Under the pieces are notes generated by a model that saw nothing but the letters and a program-made list of their open reading frames with translations, was not told the DNA's origin and made no database searches. A program made the translations under genes and the position numbers. Shown here piece by piece: positions 5,263 to 6,159 of a DNA stretch of 6,159 bases; within the stretch, counting starts at the first letter, position 1, and each line of letters begins with the position of its first letter. The DNA is taken from positions 1 through 6,159 of the forward strand of contig JAKUNY010000088.1 in assembly GCA_022451765.1 (NCBI GenBank), in the 5' to 3' direction. The stretch is from Candidatus Poseidoniaceae archaeon (GTDB lineage Archaea; Thermoplasmatota; Poseidoniia; Poseidoniales; Poseidoniaceae).

Positions 5263-6159
5263 CTAGTCAAAAACTCGAGTGTTCTCAACGTATTGACGAA
5301 ACCCAGTACGTGCGATTAAAACAACACCAAACACAACGGCGGAGACAAGTGCAATCATCGAACCGCTACCAGTTTCCAATTCCGAAGAGAGGTACAATCC
5401 GATCATAACAGATGCTTTACCAAAGACCTGTGTGAGAATCATGCAGCCTCTAAAACTTCGACCAACAAGTTGTGCAGTTGCAGCAGGCGTGACCAGTAAA
5501 GCAGTCACAAGAAGGGTTCCGATCACCTGAACCATTGAAACAACAATTGCCGCAACAGCAGCACTGAACCAGAGGCCGAGCCATCGAGTGGGAATTCCTT
5601 GAACTCGGGCTGAAATGGCGTCAACGGTCGTTGCAAGTAAAGCATCATGAAGGAAAAACAGAGAGACGAGACTCAGGATTGAGATGACTAGAATCAAATC
5701 GAGATCATCGTAATCGATAAGTAATAGATTTCCAAATAAATATCCTTCGATATCAGAAGTAATCCCTCCCCCCCATATGCGAAGAACGACAAGACCAAGT
5801 GCAAGCATTCCAGTTAAGAAGATCGCAATGGATGCATCTCCGGTAAGTAAGTCTCGTTCTTGCAATTCGTGAATAATAATTGCCGCCGTGAGGCTGAAAA
5901 CGAGCGCATACCACAACGGAGCTGTCGCCCCGAGAACGATGCCAACTGCTACACCACCGAAGGAGACGTGTGCGAGACCATCGCCCATCAGTGCGAGATT
6001 TTTCATTAACAAAAAAGACCCATAAAATCCGGCAACAATTGTGGTTAGTATGGCTGCAACCAGTGCCCGCTGAAACATTTCAATTTCAAAGAATGCTGGA
6101 AACGTCTCGCCAGGTATAAATGGAGCAATGGATTCGAGAGAGGGCGCAAGGATTTCGAT
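5263..6159 (-). CDS. Metal ABC transporter permease (ZnuB/MntB, ABC-3 family), 5' end probably outside the window
   Basis: An integral membrane permease of the ABC-3 family, which imports Zn2+, Mn2+ or Fe2+ with a substrate-binding lipoprotein and an ATPase. Counted from the in-window ATG at 6078 there are 271 residues with about eight hydrophobic segments. Family marks are FLLMKNLALMGDGLAHVSFG (residues 22-41), EGYLFGNLL (111-119) and TLLVTALLVTPAATAQLVG (188-206). The stop is TAG at 5265-5263. The frame upstream of 6078 stays open for all 27 codons to the right edge, has no ATG, GTG or TTG there, and reads as a plausible short helix before the MFQRAL segment; haloarchaeal homologues carry about 25-35 residues at that point. 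No Shine-Dalgarno precedes ATG 6078. I therefore call it 5'-partial; if the shorter start is right the gene is 5263-6078. Its ATPase and binding protein would be expected beyond the right edge. The metal cannot be told. Confidence 0.9.
   Translation of the reverse strand: MEILAPSLESIAPFIPGETFPAFFEIEMFQRALVAAILTTIVAGFYGSFLLMKNLALMGDGLAHVSFGGVAVGIVLGATAPLWYALVFSLTAAIIIHELQERDLLTGDASIAIFLTGMLALGLVVLRIWGGGITSDIEGYLFGNLLLIDYDDLDLILVISILSLVSLFFLHDALLATTVDAISARVQGIPTRWLGLWFSAAVAAIVVSMVQVIGTLLVTALLVTPAATAQLVGRSFRGCMILTQVFGKASVMIGLYLSSELETGSGSMIALVSAVVFGVVLIARTGFRQYVENTRVFD
6113..6120 (-). promoter_or_regulatory. TATA-like box upstream of the internal permease ATG (alternative start model)
   Basis: The minus strand reads TTTATACC here, a fair match to an archaeal TATA box. 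If real it would start transcription near 6091 and give a leader of about 13 nt before ATG 6078, supporting the short permease. The same bases are also readable as codons of the open upstream frame (Phe-Ile-Pro), so chance is a good explanation. I prefer the longer gene but record this as the main argument for the shorter one. Confidence 0.2.

Overview
This 6.16 kb window is gene-dense and shows no mobile element, CRISPR array, RNA gene or obvious repeat. Seven protein genes fill it: six on the minus strand and one, a CoA-binding-domain protein, on the plus strand. The longest gap between genes is 88 bp. Base composition is roughly balanced. Strong Shine-Dalgarno sites are scarce, and AT-rich boxes sit about 25-28 nt upstream of several starts. 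The metal permease begins like its haloarchaeal relatives. Together with the long UvrB, this points tentatively to a mesophilic archaeon, and the closest fit I can think of is a marine euryarchaeon such as Marine Group II (Poseidoniia). That assignment is inference from general knowledge, not from a search, and a bacterium is not excluded.

Layout, left to right. 1-154 (-): N-terminus of an FAD-dependent amine-oxidase/desaturase-type oxidoreductase, cut by the window edge. 163-882 (-): an SDR-family protein that has isoleucine where the catalytic tyrosine should be; it ends 8 bp before the flavoprotein and probably shares its transcript. 883-970: the divergent promoter region. 971-1612 (+): a CoA_binding_2-like protein with an unrecognised C-terminal region; its stop codon abuts that of uvrB with no base between. 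1613-4036 (-): uvrB. 4073-4807 (-): a FabG-like SDR with an intact catalytic tetrad. 4838-5215 (-): a small MazG-like NTP pyrophosphohydrolase. 5263-6159 (-): a ZnuB/MntB-type metal ABC permease whose frame is open to the right edge.

The four right-hand genes are co-directional with gaps of 47, 30 and 36 bp and could be read as one unit (metal permease, pyrophosphohydrolase, SDR, uvrB). MazG-like enzymes clean the nucleotide pool and UvrB repairs DNA lesions, so two of the four fit a genome-maintenance theme; the permease and SDR look like ordinary neighbours. I did not find an evident undescribed multi-gene system. The items most worth a second look are within proteins: the non-canonical UvrB (His in the damage-sensing hairpin, about 43 extra residues at the hinge between helicase lobes, an extended N-terminus and a long linker), the Tyr-less SDR paired with a flavoprotein, and the unknown C-terminal half of the CoA-binding protein.
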